The notes beneath the pieces are model-generated. The model did not search any database. It was not told where the DNA came from and worked only from the letters and a program-made list of their open reading frames with translations. The translations under genes and the position numbers were made by a program. From positions 26,197,391 through 26,261,390 of the forward strand of contig CAMZMU010000048.1 in assembly GCA_947311845.1 (NCBI GenBank): 64,000 nt of DNA. Direction: 5' to 3'. Origin of the DNA: Poa pratensis (Eukaryota; Streptophyta; Magnoliopsida; Poales; Poaceae). Shown piece by piece: positions 25,301 through 37,724 of this stretch; positions within the stretch are counted from its first letter, which is position 1; each line of letters opens with the position of its first letter.

Positions 25301-26700
25301 ACAAGAATTGGAGATTGAAACAACATATTTATACACTTAGTTTACAGATGTGTATTTGACTACTTGTGAGAAGATCGTTGTGCAAGCATTGACTCAAGTA
25401 TAGCCTATAGGACCTAATCCTGGTACTCATCATTTCTACTAGGTCGTTTTTTGAACCCTAACCTCGATAAGTTGTTGCATTGCTTCTCGAGCATTGGAAA
25501 CTTCATGTTCGGTCAGATTCTCAACATGCATACCCCTTTTCACATCCTCCCTTAACTGTAAAAGGAGAGTAGAGCTAAGAAGGTCATGTACTAAAAAAGT
25601 TAGATGTATAAAATTGTAGACATTTCCAAAACAGTGTCAAAACAACGATGCAACCAGCAAATAGCTACGGGCAAACACTCCATTTAGTAAAATACCTGCA
25701 AATTTGTTGCATTTGGATTGAGCAAATCCAGAATCTGCTCATTATATATCTCCAAGAATGAGCATTTGCAAGTAAAACTGAGCTTTTCGTCTCCTCTTAT
25801 TTCCTTTTCCTGCAAACAGCAATTGAAAAATATACCTTAGAACAGTACTCCATCTACAGCACAAAATTATACAACGGAAGCAACACATCATCAAATTTAC
25901 CTTCTGGATTCTTAAGAATAGATGCTCAAACACTCGAGGCGTCATACCACAGTTCTCATTGTTCCTCCGTGTGCCATTTTCTATATCCCCAAGCATTGTG
26001 TGCGTCTTGCCACTACCGGTCTAACAGAACGGGATACTTTTGTAACCACAAAGATTCAAAATGCAACAGTAAGTAAACTGCAATAGCAGGTGGTAGCTGT
26101 AACTCACCTGCCCATAAGCGAACATGCAACTGTTATAGCCCGCCATGCAGTTCTCCACCATAGGCACCCCAGCAACCTTGAAAAGACTCTCCTACAGAGC
26201 ACACGCACAAGAGCAATTACGCATTCTGCAAAAAAAAAGTAAAGGAACGGGCGAAAAGTAAAGAAACAACGAGTATACCTGCGTGATGTGCTCATCGGCG
26301 ACCAGATCAAAGGTGAACCGGGACTCCGGGTGGCCAGTCCAGGTGACGCTCTGGCCACTGTCCTGCCTGACGCACCTCTTGTTCCCCTGGACCGATATCT
26401 CGCTGCTGCTGAGCGGCCGGACACGGATGACGACCTGCAGGGAGGACGGACCGGTTAGGTGTTTGACGAAATGCTCCACTGGTACAGAACGAGGGCACCA
26501 ATGAACTAGATCCAGACACCGCTGCCAGGTAGAATTGGGGAGGTAGGGGTGCGAGAGCTCCAGGCGAGGCGAGGCGAGGCGAGGCGGGGCTAGGCTAGGG
26601 GGGTTACCTGCACGTTGTTGTCCTTCCAGAAGGACGGGTCCTCCTGGAGCTCGAACCGCGCGGGGGCGGAGCTGTCGTCGTCGCCGCCATCCGATAGCAT
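19330..26700 (-). CDS. KIN12E: Kinesin-12 motor protein gene, 21 exons, frameshifted
   Basis: Coding exons (minus strand, 5' to 3'): 26608-26700, 26279-26434, 26108-26191, 25901-26020, 25696-25809, 25463-25555, 24810-24899, 24620-24690, 24446-24520, 24254-24341, 24065-24123, 23912-23975, 23776-23841, 23442-23573, 23231-23335, 22871-23106, 22690-22759, 22518-22571, 22293-22352, 22097-22176, 19330-21117. All introns are GT-AG, and phases agree up to exon 20. The motor domain (about residues 30-369) has P-loop GQTGSGKT (110-117), switch [11 protein letters not shown], switch II DLAGSER and [12 protein letters not shown] long coiled-coil tail follows. This fits plant KIN-12 microtubule motors of the phragmoplast and spindle, with KIN-12E-like resemblance from memory. 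Exon 21 is one base short: the conserved frame on either side of about 21018-21045 is offset by one, so translation would stop at 20988 after about 679 residues instead of about 1,232. It is either a sequence error or a damaged gene. Confidence 0.85.
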
Positions 26701-27008
26701 CCCGGCTCCGGCTGCGCCTGCGATGGAGGCGGAGGTGGGTTTGCGGTGGCCGGGATCTGGGCAGAGCGGCAGCGGGGCGAGGTGGAAATGGTACGGATGG
26801 GGAGAAGGCCAGATGGGGGCAGTGGGTTTTGAAATGGAGAGCGGCTGCGAGGAGACGTTGGCCCGATTTCAAATTTGGGATGCCGTGCCTCCCAGCGCTG
26901 CGTGTGGGGCCTTATCCAGGTCACCGCACTAAACCACTTGTTTTCACTAAACCACTTGTTTCTTGTTCAGAGAACCCTGATTGTATTGCGGTTTTGCTAT
27001 TTGTGGCT
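26701..27008 (-). promoter_or_regulatory. Kinesin 5' flank and likely promoter
   Basis: A GC-rich 5' UTR-like stretch precedes the ATG at 26700. On the minus strand CCAACGTCTC (around 26860) is close to the mitosis-specific activator core YCYAACGG found in promoters of G2/M genes such as cytokinetic kinesins, with one mismatch. This is a weak, inferential call. Confidence 0.3.
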
Positions 27009-27301
27009 GGAGTAAGAATTAAGTTAGAACTCACGCAACTCTAATCATGTTAGATTTACATCGTGATTCATGTGGTATGTGAGTTATACATAAGTTGCAA
27101 CTCAAAATAATTCTAGTTGTACATGGTTGCAACTGACTTTTCTCCGGATGCAAATGTTTTGCACATGAGTTAAAAATGAAATTTTCCCTGCTGCAAATGG
27201 GTTACAATTAAAAATTTCTTAGTTGTATATAGATTACACATGAATTGCAAATGGAACTCGATGATATCGTCTCAGTGAGATTTAACTTAATTCTCACTCA
27301 T
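27009..27301. mobile_element. Probable MITE with long inverted repeats
   Basis: The left arm (AGAATTAAGTTAGAACTCAC, from about 27012) and the complement of the right arm (GAGAATTAAGTTAAATCTCA, to about 27297) are near-identical. The interior is AT-rich with repeats of a GTTGCAACT-like word. The target duplication is not clear, so the superfamily is left open. Confidence 0.5.
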
Positions 27302-27858
27302 TTAGACCTAGTCGCTCCCATTGTATCAATATTCAGATGGAGGTTAATTCCCATAAGTATTTGATCAATTACAAAATCCCAGAAGATCGCCTTGTGGTCT
27401 GGCTCCCAAGGCAGAATATCATCATTAGTTCATCACGATATGAACTAAGTTTTAGCTTGAGGATCTCATCAGTGCCAGCAATAGAAGTGTTGTTGAAGAA
27501 GATTGATGTCCAATTTGTAGGATAAAACAAAAGTCAAAACAAAAAATAAATGAAGTATGCAAATGAAGCCAAAAAATATAAATAAAACATATGGGAAATC
27601 GATGTCAAACCGTAATAAAACAAAGCATAGGTATGATCCTTCAAAAGAAATTCACAGGTAGCACATGAACATACCTAATTTGGAGGTCCCAAAATATTGG
27701 GGGTGGGGGGGGGGGGGCAATTGCCCTCCTCCTCCTCCCCCCCCCCCTAAAATAAACAGATCTGGCACCGCATCCTCACAGGCTCGATAGGCGAAGCTCG
27801 TCGTTGGGAACTCTTCGGACATGGGCACGGTCTAGAGCGGAGGCTCTGGCTGATGAGT
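27302..27858. other. Flank with G/C-run hairpin; left host side of the chromovirus
   Basis: A G-rich run (about 27700-27717) is followed by CAATTG and a C-rich run (about 27723-27747), a potential strong hairpin and quadruplex site. From about 27760 an open frame leads up to the chromovirus insertion point and appears to continue at 33350 beyond it. Confidence 0.45.
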
Positions 27859-28166
27859 TGTACTACCCACTGGCTGCTATGATTGACAGCGTGAGATCGG
27901 ACACCCTCGATGACTATCGTGACAAAGAAGTAAGAAAGCAGAGGGGAAGGAGTAGGAGGAGAATTCTGAGTTTCCTCTTCTGTCATTCAAGTCATACCGA
28001 TCTCATTACAAGCCTGGTGTTTATACTCCACACCACCTACCACACACCCGACACTGGCTCGCAGGCCCCACACGACAGATCAACTTGCCACTCACCTAGT
28101 GCCACCTCATCTCTGCCTAGACCTGGTGGCGCTGACCATGTCTAAGGCGCGACGTCAGCCGTGACA
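27859..28166 (-). repeat. 3' LTR of the chromovirus
   Basis: 308 bp, starting TGTACTACCC on the plus strand and ending GCCGTGACA. It contains the word GGTGTTTATACTCC (28017-28030), a TATA-box candidate (TATAAA) on the minus strand. It is nearly identical to 33042-33349. Confidence 0.9.
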
Positions 28167-31100
28167 TTGCCTCCCTGAGAAGAACTTGCTTGTCCCCAAG
28201 CAAGTACAAATGGAAACTTGGTGGTCAACACATCCCAGTCTTCCCATGTTGCTGCCTCCTCTGATAAATTTGTCCATTTGATGTGAACCTGAGTAATAGC
28301 AGAATTGCCCTTCTTCACTATGCGTCTGTCCAGCACCCTCTCCGGAACAGTGTTCAGTGCATCCAGTTGCGGTAGTTGCGTCAGGTCGGAAAACACTGGA
28401 GTGTAATCGGGTCGGTAGTCCTTCAACTGCGAGACATGGAACACTGGATGAACCAGACTACCAGCAGGCAAGAGTAATTTGTATGCCACCTTCCCAATGC
28501 GTTCAAGTATCTCATAGGGCCCAAAGAACTTGTAAGCCAGCTTGGGGTACGGTCTGCTCACCACTGATTTCTGTACATATGGCTGAAGCTTGAGTAGCAC
28601 CTTGTCACCCACCCGGAACTCTTTCTCCGTGCGGTTCCTGTCGGCCTTCAACTTCATGCGGTTCTGTGCTGCTGCCAGATGCGTCTTCAAGTGATCAAGA
28701 TGTGCTGCTCTTTCGTGTAACATATCAGCCACTTGAGAACTCAGATCAGTGGTATCTGTTGGCATAGCACCAAAGTTGGGTTCGTGTCCATATAATGCCT
28801 TAAATGGGGAGCTGCCCAGCGCAGTATGATATGTTGAGTTATACCAGAATTCTGCCAACGCAAGCCAACGGCGCCAATGTTTGGGGTTATCCTGAATGCT
28901 GCACCTCAAGTACATTTCGAGACTTTGATTGACGCGCTCGCTCTGGCCGCCGTTTGGGATGATAGGCCGTTGTGAACTTCAATTTTGTACCCAGCTTGGC
29001 AAATAGCAGCTTCCAGAAATGGCTGGTGAAAATACGATCACGGTCTGACATAATGGAGTGTGGCATGCCATGTAACTTGACAATGGAGTCCACAAAGACA
29101 GTGCCCACTTGTTGAGCAGTAAAGGGATGCTTCAGAGGCACAAAGTGTGCATACTTTGTCAATCGATCAACAACAACTAGGATCGTATTAGCTCCATCGT
29201 ATGTGGGAAGCCCTTCGATAAAATCCATAGTTATGTCCTGCCATGCTCTATAGGGAATGGACAATGGTTGCAAAAGTCCATTGGGGTGTTGATTGGAGTG
29301 TTTTGCATGCTGGCAGACATCGCATTGCTGGACAAACTCAGTCACCGCTACCTTCATACCAGTCCAAGCAAACAGTTTGTTCAAACGCTGATAAATTGCT
29401 TGTATTCCAGAATTCCCACCAATGGCACTGGCATGGAAAGCTGAGATCAATTTTGTTTGGAGGGCAGTATTGGCACCCAACCATACCCTGCCACGGAGAC
29501 GGATGAGACCCTGATGAAGCTCAAACCCTTGATCATCTTGACTTGCTATAGCTAGCTCAGTGAGCCAATGTTGAGCCTCCGGATCAGTGACATATGAATT
29601 AACCACTTCCTGCAACCAAGTTGGTTGTACTTCAGAGCAAACCTGAATAGCTAGTAGATGTCCAACACGAGAAAGGGAGTCTGCTGCCAAATTTTTGGCC
29701 CCTTTCCTGTAGACAATTTTAAACTGAAGTCCCATTAGCCTGGACATGGCTTTGCGTTGCAGAGGTGACTGTAACTGTTGCTCATTCAGGAAACACTGAC
29801 TGTGATGATCAGTCTTGATCACAAATTCACTGCGTTGCAAATAAGGCCTCCAGTGTTCGACCGCCATGATCAGAACTAGAAATTCTTTTTCATAGATTGA
29901 TAGTTGCAGATGTGCCTTGCTCAAGGGCTTGCTAAGATAAGCCAACGGATGGTGATCTTGCATGAGAACCGCACCAATCCCTAGATCACAAGCGTCAGTT
30001 TCAACCACAAATTGTTTGTTGAAATCTGGTAGTTGTACACTGGTGTTGACGCCATAGCCTGTTTAAGTGCATTGAAAGCAATTGTGGCTTCTTCATCCAG
30101 ATAAAACCCTTTTTCTTCAACAAATTTGTCAGTGGACGAGCAATAATCCCATACAGCTCCACAAATTTTTTGTAGTAACCAGTAAGACCTAGAAAACCTC
30201 TGAGCTCAGTGATTGTTGTTGGAATGGGCCAATTTAGCATAGCTTCTGTCTTTTTGGGGTCAGTTGCAACACCCTCAGCCGAGATGATATGCCCCAAGTA
30301 TTCAAGGGAGCTATAGGCAAAGGTGCACTTGCTCTCTTTGACAAATAGTTGATGTTGCCGAAGCAAAAGAAATACTTCTTTGAGATGTTGCAGATGTTGT
30401 TCCAAGGATGAACTGTACACCAGGATATCATCCATGAACACTAAGACTGATTTCCTTAAGCAAGGGTTGAGCACCGAGTTCATTACACACTGGAATGTAG
30501 CCGGCGCATTACACAAACTGAAGGGCATTAGTCTGAAATGATAATGTCCTTGGTGCATTTTAAAGGTTGTTTTATGCTCATCAGCTGGCAGCATCCTGAT
30601 CTGGTTGTAACCAGCTGTAAATCTAGTTTAGAAAATATTTTAGCCCAGCAAGCTCATCCAGAAGTTCATCAATTACTGGCATGGGAAAAGTGTTCTTCAC
30701 TGTCTGCTCGTTTCAGGAGACGGTAATCGATGCAAAACCGCCACGAGCCATCCTTCTTTTGCACTAACAGCACTGGAGATGCATAAGGGGACATACTAGG
30801 CACAATAATTCCAGCCTCCGGCATTTGCTTGACTTGTTTCTCGATTTCATCCTTGTGTGCAGGTGAGTATCGATAGGGTCTGGCATTAAAAGGAGCAGCG
30901 TCTGGTTTCAGTGGTATAGCATGATCGTATTGTCTTTCTGGAGGTAGATCAGATGGTGCTGCAAATACATCTTGAAATTCTGTAAGCAAGGACTGAATTT
31001 CTGGTGCTAGAGTGTCAGGCTCTCCTTGTGTGTCAGGTACTACTACTGCCATGGCCCAAACTTCATTCCCTTTGTACAATTTCATTAGTTGTTCCACGGG

Positions 31101-32949
31101 GAGCTCTTTAAGTGTATCCAATGGTGGTGCTTTCACCCCACGCAACTGTATCATGTGCCCATTTACTGGGAAAGCCAGGCAGTGGTTCTCCCAATCGGTG
31201 ATCATTGGACTATGCTGTTTTAGCCAATCCATACCAAGAATTGCATCATATGCTCCCAACTCGAGAACTCTCATTGTTGTGTTGAAAGTTTGCCCTTGAC
31301 ACCACCACGCAAGGTTAGGAACTAATTGATCACATTGCATAGTATCTCCATTTGCAATCTTGACTGTCAGTGTGTCTGTTGGCTGTGTGGGACACTTGAT
31401 TCTGTCCACCATAGCTGAGTTGATGAAACTGCCGCTGCTACCTGAGTCAACCAGAATTAAAAGTACTTGATTGCCTATCATAGCTCGCAATCGAATCGTC
31501 TCTGCCCCATCAGTACCAGCTATTGCATTAAGAGATAAACTCAGTTGTTCAGCTTGAGCGATATCATGAAGTTCCATCATGTTCAACACTTCATCTGACA
31601 GCTCTTCAGCTTGCTCCTCCAACTACATTGCATGTGCCTCAGCATTCGGTTTCTTGGCACATTGGTGAGTAGGATCGTATTTGTCTCCACATCTGAAACA
31701 CAGACCGTTTGCCCTGCTAGTCCCGGAGTTGCCTGTCCTTCCACAGGTCGCCATTCCCAATTTTCAGTGGTTGCTTGCCCCCATCAGGTTTTGGTGTGGC
31801 AGCTTCAGTTCGAGCTGGATATTGCACTCGCTGATATCCTTAGTTGTGCTTGGCATCATTCCATACCTCCTGATGCACTCGAGCTAACAGATAAGCACGC
31901 TCAAGTGTTTCCGGCACTTGTGATTCCACTGCTGCTCAGAATTCAGGTTTCAGACCACGGATGAAATGGGCAATAAACAGATGCTCGTCATAATGGTGAT
32001 TGAGCATTGTAGCCTTGTAAACTTGCTCCTGGAACTCCCGCTGATAATCCTCCACAGTGGTGCGTTGCTTGAGGCTAATCAGCGTCTTCATGACCTTCCT
32101 GTGGTCATCGCCACCGAATTGCTCTTCAATTGCTGTGATGAACTGCGGCCAAGTGGTAATCACATGTTGCAGTTTATAGGCTTGCCACCACATTGCCGCT
32201 TGCCCATCCAGATGCAGTGTTCCCGTAGTCAGCCACAAAGCAGGATTAATGTTGAAAATACGGAAATAATCCATGATCTGATCCTTCCAAATCCTTGGCC
32301 ATTCACCATCAAATCGAGGTACATACATTTTAGGAAGATGGGTATGACCTGATGGTTCCATGTGAGGAGAGCTTGGTCTACCGCCACCAGCGCCGCCCCC
32401 GCCGCCCATAAGTCCATCGCCTGTCCCCGCCGCCGGTGCACGCGCCGCCAGTCCCTGCGCCGCGCCGCCACTGGTGGAGCCCCCCGCCGCCGCTCCACGC
32501 CAATTTGGGATGATTGGTCGCCGCGTGGAGTTGTCGCTGCCTTGAATCACCTCAGCCTCGGGATCCATATCGTCCTCTTCGCGTGATGGCGAATTGTGGG
32601 CGCCCGGCTCGAGCGCGTCCATCCTCTCGGTGAACTTGTGGAGCGCGCGCGCCATGGCATCGTGGAGACGCGCGCTCTCCTGTACCGCCTCCGCCTGCGC
32701 GTCGAACTGCGCGCGCATCTGCTGCTGCGCCGTATCGATCCGTGCCACTGCCCGTGTAGTAGATCGATGGCGGAGTGGAGCTTCGCTAGTTCCGCCTCCC
32801 CAAGCGCCGCCGTCTCCGACATCGCAGCCAAAACAAGCTGGGTCTACGCGGATGGTTTGACGGGTGTCGTCGCGACAAGATCTGTAGACCAGGAAACCGA
32901 GAGCAGGATTTACAGAGATTCGATCGAATTGCGGAGCAATCGCGATCAA
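28142..32949 (-). pseudogene. Chromovirus gag-pol, several frameshifts
   Basis: Fragments in order on the minus strand: gag (31936-32949) with the capsid-like WPQFITAIEEQFGG region, ended by an in-frame stop; a zinc-knuckle remnant CFRCGDKYDPTHQC near 31665-31710 in another frame; protease (DSGSSGSFI near 31430) plus the start of RT (30669-31622); RT core with FMDDILVYS (30001-30594); RNase H, zinc-binding region and integrase core (28887-30008), including WQDITMDFIEGLP; and the integrase C-terminal part plus chromodomain (28142-28915), whose stop lies inside the 3' LTR. At least four frame breaks separate these parts, so no functional polyprotein is encoded. Confidence 0.9.
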
Positions 32950-33041
32950 TTCCCTAACCAGCTTCGGGATTTTACAGCTAGAAATCTACAGATCAAACGC
33001 GCTTCGGAGTCGCTCCAAAGATCGATGAATCTGATACCAAG

Positions 33042-33349
33042 TGTACTACCCCCTGGCTGCTATGATTGGCAGCGTGAGATCGAACACCCTCGATGACTAT
33101 CGTGACGAAGAAGTAAGAAAGCAGAGGGGAAGGAGTAGGAGGAGAATTATGAGTTTCCTCTTCTGTCATTCAAGTCATACCGATCTCATTACAAGCCTGG
33201 TGTTTATACTCCACACCACCTACCACACACCCGACACTGGCTCGCAGGCCCCACACGACAGCTCAACTTGCCACTCACCTAGCGCCACCTCATCGCTGCC
33301 TAGACCTGGTGGCGCTGACCATGTCTAAGGCGCGACGTTAGCCGTGACA
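33042..33349 (-). repeat. 5' LTR of the chromovirus
   Basis: 308 bp, the counterpart of 27859-28166. It carries the same TATAAA candidate (minus strand, near 33207). The primer binding site follows directly at its inner edge. Confidence 0.9.
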
Positions 33350-33717
33350 TGAGCTCCATGGAGATAATGGGAACCCAAATGATGAACATCTGTATGTGGA
33401 TGCCGTCGATGTCGGTCAGGCTGATGATGTCTGCAAGTGCATAGGGTGGTTGCAAGTATTTTCTTGGCAAGTATTTCCACTGTATCAAACCCACGAGAGC
33501 AATAAGGTTGACACTGCCAGCCCCGCAACTATGTTTGTCAAACGCAGTCACGTTCACACAAAACCGTAGTCTGGAAATAATCTACTCTATAAGTTGGTAG
33601 GAAAACAATTAATAAGTGGAGTTTAATAAAGAACAAAAGTAAACTAAAACTGAAATTGAAGTGATAGAATACTTGAGAGCTTGAAAGTGACAAGGCTTCA
33701 GAGCTTGAAGGGGGTTG
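33350..33717. other. Right host side of the chromovirus, unassigned
   Basis: Joining 27858 to 33355 across the duplication gives one continuous plus-strand reading frame with an ALADELHGDNGNPNDEHLY stretch. Its identity is unknown, possibly an older gene or element remnant. The part beyond 33540 is AT-rich. Confidence 0.35.
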
Positions 33718-33722
33718 TAGAT

Positions 33723-35278
33723 AGATACGTCTCAAACGTATCTATAATTTTTGATGTTCCATGCTTGTTCTATATCAAATACTACATGTTTTATTTACGA
33801 TTCTATATCATTTTAGTGCATTTGCTAGGACTAACATATTAACAAGATGCCCAGTGCCCGTTCGTGTTTTCTCCTGTCTTTTTGTTTCAGAAAAGCTAGT
33901 AAGGAAATATTCTCGGAATTGGACGAAACTTTACGAGTATTATTTTTATCACCAGAGAGTCCCAGAGTCGGAAGATCAACTCCAGATGGCCCCACGGGCT
34001 GGAGGAGACCCTTGGGCGTGACCAAGGGTGGGCCCACGCCCAGGCCCCTCCTAGAGCCATCGGTTGCCCCCTCTCGACGCCCTTTCGCCTATAAATTGTC
34101 TTCCCCGAGAAAACCCTAAAACACCCTAACATATTCTAGAAAGATATCCGAGGTCGCTGCTGTCGCAAACCCTAGTTCGGGAGGGCTCTGGAGCTCTTCC
34201 CAGCACTATGCCGGAGGGGAGATCATCACCGGAGGGCTCTACGCCACCATGCCTGCCTCCGGTGTGATGCGTGAATAGTTCATATTTGGACTACGGGTCC
34301 ATTGCAGTAGCTAGATGGTTGTCTATCCTATTTGTGCCACCATGTTTAGATCTTGATCATATTTATGTAATGCTACATGTTGTGTTTGCTGGGATTCGAT
34401 GAATTGTGGATTTATGATCATCTTTGTTCATTTATCTATGCTATGTTTTATTTATGATCTTGCATGCTCTCCGATGCTAGTGGTTACTTCTACCAAGTAG
34501 TTGCTTGTATCTCCAAGAGGGAGTATTTATGCTAGATAGTAGGTTCATGCCTCCTTTGTCTAGGCTCGAGTTGACACAAACGACTAAGGCCGAGGATGTG
34601 TTGTTGCTACTAGAGGTAAAACATGGTGTTTTATTACTATGTGTTGTAACCATTGTTTACATTACGCACTTTGCTTATTGCAATTATTTGTTACTTGCAA
34701 GTTAATACTTTCGGGTGACATGCTGGATAGCGATCCCGGGGTGGATTATTAGTCATAGACGCAGTTGGATAATGATCTACGTATTTTGATGCAATACCCA
34801 ATTAAATATTACAATGAACTATATTATGTCATGATAGCATTGTCATGCCACAATTTGTCAATTGCCTAGCTGTAATTTGTTCACCCAACATGATATTTAT
34901 CTTTTGGAGAGACACCACTAGTGAACTGTGTACCCGGCCAATTTTCTCACATAGTTTACAACCGTTTCCATAGCTTTTAATCACCATTTTCTCGCTGCTC
35001 CTTTGTGCTTTCATATTATTTTTCACACCATACGTTTACTATCTTTGATTCAGCATGTCAGGGAGATTGACAACCTTCCTGTTTCGTTGGGGCAAAGTAG
35101 TTTGTTTGTGTTGTGTGCAGATCCACGTCAACTTTCTAGCGCCAAGTTGACACCGTGTTGAAATCTCTCAAGTGTTACTGGTTCGATAAACCTTGGTTTT
35201 ATTATCAAGGGAAACTTGCTTCTACACTGCATCACACTTCCTCTTGGGGTTCCAACGAGCGTGTGATCCACGCCATCA
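33723..35278. mobile_element. Solo LTR of a Triticeae-type LTR family
   Basis: A 1,556-bp LTR-like block begins AGATACGTCTCAAACGTATC and ends CGCCATCA. A perfect 5-bp duplication TAGAT (33718-33722 and 35279-35283) flanks it. The first base is changed from the canonical T. A second copy of the family is at 38072-39292 with 55210-55600. Shared words such as AACTAACATATTAACAAGATGC, TTCTCGGAATTG and AGAGACACCACTAGTGAACT occur in order in both. No internal region remains, so it is a solo LTR left by LTR-LTR recombination. I do not assign a family name with confidence. Confidence 0.8.
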
Positions 35279-35283
35279 TAGAT

Positions 35284-36481
35284 GTACGATCAATTAAGCA
35301 AAAGCGATGTCTAGCCTTTCGATCTAACTAGTATTAGGGGTGCAACTAAGTGGTAGTGATCTAGTAAATTTACAAGAGACTTTTGAGATAAACAGTGATT
35401 CATATGATTACCGGGTTGTCACACATAATGTACCACATATAACCCTTGCTGTCACACGCAAGATGTTAGTGCACAACCGGAAAGGGTCACACGAACTCAC
35501 AAAGAGAGAGTAAAATATTAGATCATGCCACGAATTCTAAAGTTGCGTACTACATCATACCTCAACCTAGAATCGAAACAATTACTCAAGCATAGATAGA
35601 TAACAACACATATTCATTGAAGTCCTCATCATGTTCAATCTTAGAAATACTAAGAAGAAGAGAGAGAGATGGAGGCGTTGATGGAGATGGCGGTGACGGC
35701 GGCGCGCGCGGTGATGGTGGTGGTGATGCCTCCTCCTTCTGCTCTTGCTTGGATGCTCTGGTGCTATTGGAGATGAAGCTTTGGTGGTGGAGATGGAGCA
35801 GCAGCACTACGGTAGCGGCGGCTATGGTGGAGGAATTGGAGCAGCCCTCCGGGGTGGCTATGGATGGAGGAGGATGATTGAGAGAGAGAGCTAGGTCTTC
35901 CCCTCCTTATATGCGGCCTCCACTTGATCCAAGGGCTCTAAATGGGTCTCTCTTAACCCCCCCCAACCGATCTTAACACATACGGAAGGTTAGGATTCTA
36001 ACGGGTCAAAATCGGTTAAGAATCATGAAAGTTCGGGTGATTTCTGTCGCCCAAGACTCAGTATACCTTTTGGAGTCTTGCAGTGTTTTGGCCGCCATTT
36101 CTTCATACGAACTCCGTTTTGGGTGATCTTTGCCTCGTTGGACTCATATGGACGAGCCCCACACTCCAGTGGTATCCATTCTTTGATTTTGAGTTAATGG
36201 ATAAATGGTCATTTTCCAAGGCACCTGGCGTGTATCTGGTGCTTCTCCCTTGTCTCCTTTCATTATTATTTGTCCATTTTCCACCTACACACAAATATGC
36301 ACAAAACAAAAAGGGAACGAGTAAAATCATAATAAAATCCTAAGGTTGTGCAAAGTCCATCGAAAAATGAGTTGAGTGCACAACAGTATAAAAGGTAGAA
36401 GCTAGCTCAGAATATAGCAAGAATTTCAATTAAACATATGCAAAATATCGAGCAAAAATGATATGTAAAATGGATGCATCA
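35284..36481. repeat. Unclassified repeat DNA
   Basis: Low gene content. It has GA-rich and GGTGGTGAT-rich stretches (35650-35880) and a region near 36100-36480 that resembles the end of an LTR and stops at GGATGCATCA beside the next pseudogene. No termini pair up. Confidence 0.35.
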
Positions 36482-36698
36482 GCGGCCGTTTGCCGATGAC
36501 CCCATGGTTGTTTCGGTCATACCGGACAATACGCTCCCCGGCCTTGATGTCGCAGTCGGAAGGGAAGGGAGACAGTGAAGAACCCGACGACGTGGAGAAT
36601 CCCGTGTGGCAAGTCATACAACACCATGGTGTCGTACACATCCGTAGCGGTGGCCACACCAACATCACGAGGATAATGGAGCGGCGGACTGCTGCCAT
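36482..36698 (-). pseudogene. DUF538-like gene remnant with frameshifts
   Basis: From an ATG at 36698 a signal-peptide-like start (MAAVRRSIILVMLVW) is followed, in a shifted frame, by TDVYDTMVLYDLPHGIL and FFTVSLP. Back in the first frame come SDCDIKAGERIVRYDRNNHG and VIG. The sequence of a tyrosine/leucine helix, LPxGIL turn and F-V-x-LP-x-C strand fits DUF538 plant proteins. The usual stretch between the LPxGIL and the strand part is missing. At least two frame changes and the abrupt end at the repeat border make it a pseudogene. The family call is from memory of the motif. Confidence 0.4.
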
Positions 36699-37254
36699 TT
36701 GAACATGGTAAGAGGAACATAGGTCTATTTATCTGTGAATGAACATGAACCGATGTGTTGGGAGCAAAGAGGAACATGCTAAGAGGACGCTAGACTCTCA
36801 AGACACCAACTCTAGTTTATATAGGGTCTGGAGAAGTGGAAGAGGGCGAGGATGAGCGAGAGGGACCATAGGAAGATGGGCGAGCATGAGAGGAGAATAA
36901 ACTGCTGCCGCCGCCGTCGACTGCCGAGGAGATGGCTTATAGCATCTCTAGAAGATACTAGATACTGCGGTACCGGATATCTCTTATCCGGTTGACCGGA
37001 AAAGCTTTATCCGGTACCACGCGGCGCGGGGCAAAACAGATGCCCCAAACTCGTACCGGAAATGAGTATACCGCATCTGTTCTGCCAACCGTACCGGTAC
37101 CGGATATTTTTTCCGCAAGTTTTATGAAATTGATCATTTTGAACAACATAAATCATCATTAAAAACAGCAATACAAATTGAACAAACCAAATTCAAGTAT
37201 TCAACATATTCATCCAGTACGAGTATACCGCATCCTCTTTATTAGGACTTCAGA

Positions 37255-37724
37255 GATACTCTTTGCCAAAAACCTTGATCAAAGTTTTGGCAAAACCACG
37301 CACGCTTTTAATTGGCAACACCATATGCTATCACTCGCATAGCCGCCGATATCTTTTGATACGAACTAAAACCGAGCAAATAGGCGGCGTTCCTCCGTTG
37401 AACGAAGTAACGAGAGTTTTGCTCGCAAGCTTTCACAATGCGAACAAATAGGGATCTACACATGCGATAGAGCCTACGGAAGAGGTGAGTCGGATAGGTC
37501 GGTACCTTGGCAAAGTAGTCCTTCATTAGCAAAGCACTCTCGAACGCTCGGTTCCGAGGAATGCAAAGACACCCGACCTTCGAGCCGGTCCTCTTCCTCT
37601 TGCCTCCGGTCTCAAATTGCTCGATGAGATGAGCCATGACCATGTGCTCGATGTCATCGTCAAAGAGCATCTCCTGAACCTCGGAATCATCCGAATCGGA
37701 GGAGGAGGACGAACTCCAATCCAT
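37255..37724 (-). pseudogene. Truncated PIF/Harbinger transposase
   Basis: The frame 37308-37724 (138 codons) matches the N-terminal part of plant PIF-type transposases. It has an acidic-serine start, MKDYFAKVPTYPTHLFRRLY and LGFSSYQKISAAMRVIAYG. After a stop at 37308 similarity resumes in another frame as FAKTLIKVFGKEYL (to about 37255). The catalytic DDE core is deleted, so it cannot catalyse transposition itself. The acidic N terminus with a DSD-rich stretch is intact. Confidence 0.75.

Larger units (their letters stand above)
27859..33349 (-). mobile_element. Reina-like Ty3/Gypsy chromovirus, decayed
   Basis: A 5,491-bp element on the minus strand has two 308-bp LTRs of the form TGT...ACA and five-base flanks TGAGT (27854-27858) and TGAGC (33350-33354), a target duplication with one change. 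Next to the 5' LTR (two bases inside) the primer binding site TGGTATCAGA (33030-33039, minus strand) fits initiator tRNA-Met. A CAGGGAGGCAA tract adjoins the 3' LTR. Short LTRs, small size and a C-terminal chromodomain indicate the Reina clade. By eye the LTRs differ at about nine positions (about 3%), suggesting an insertion on the order of a million years old under usual grass rates (rough). Confidence 0.85.
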
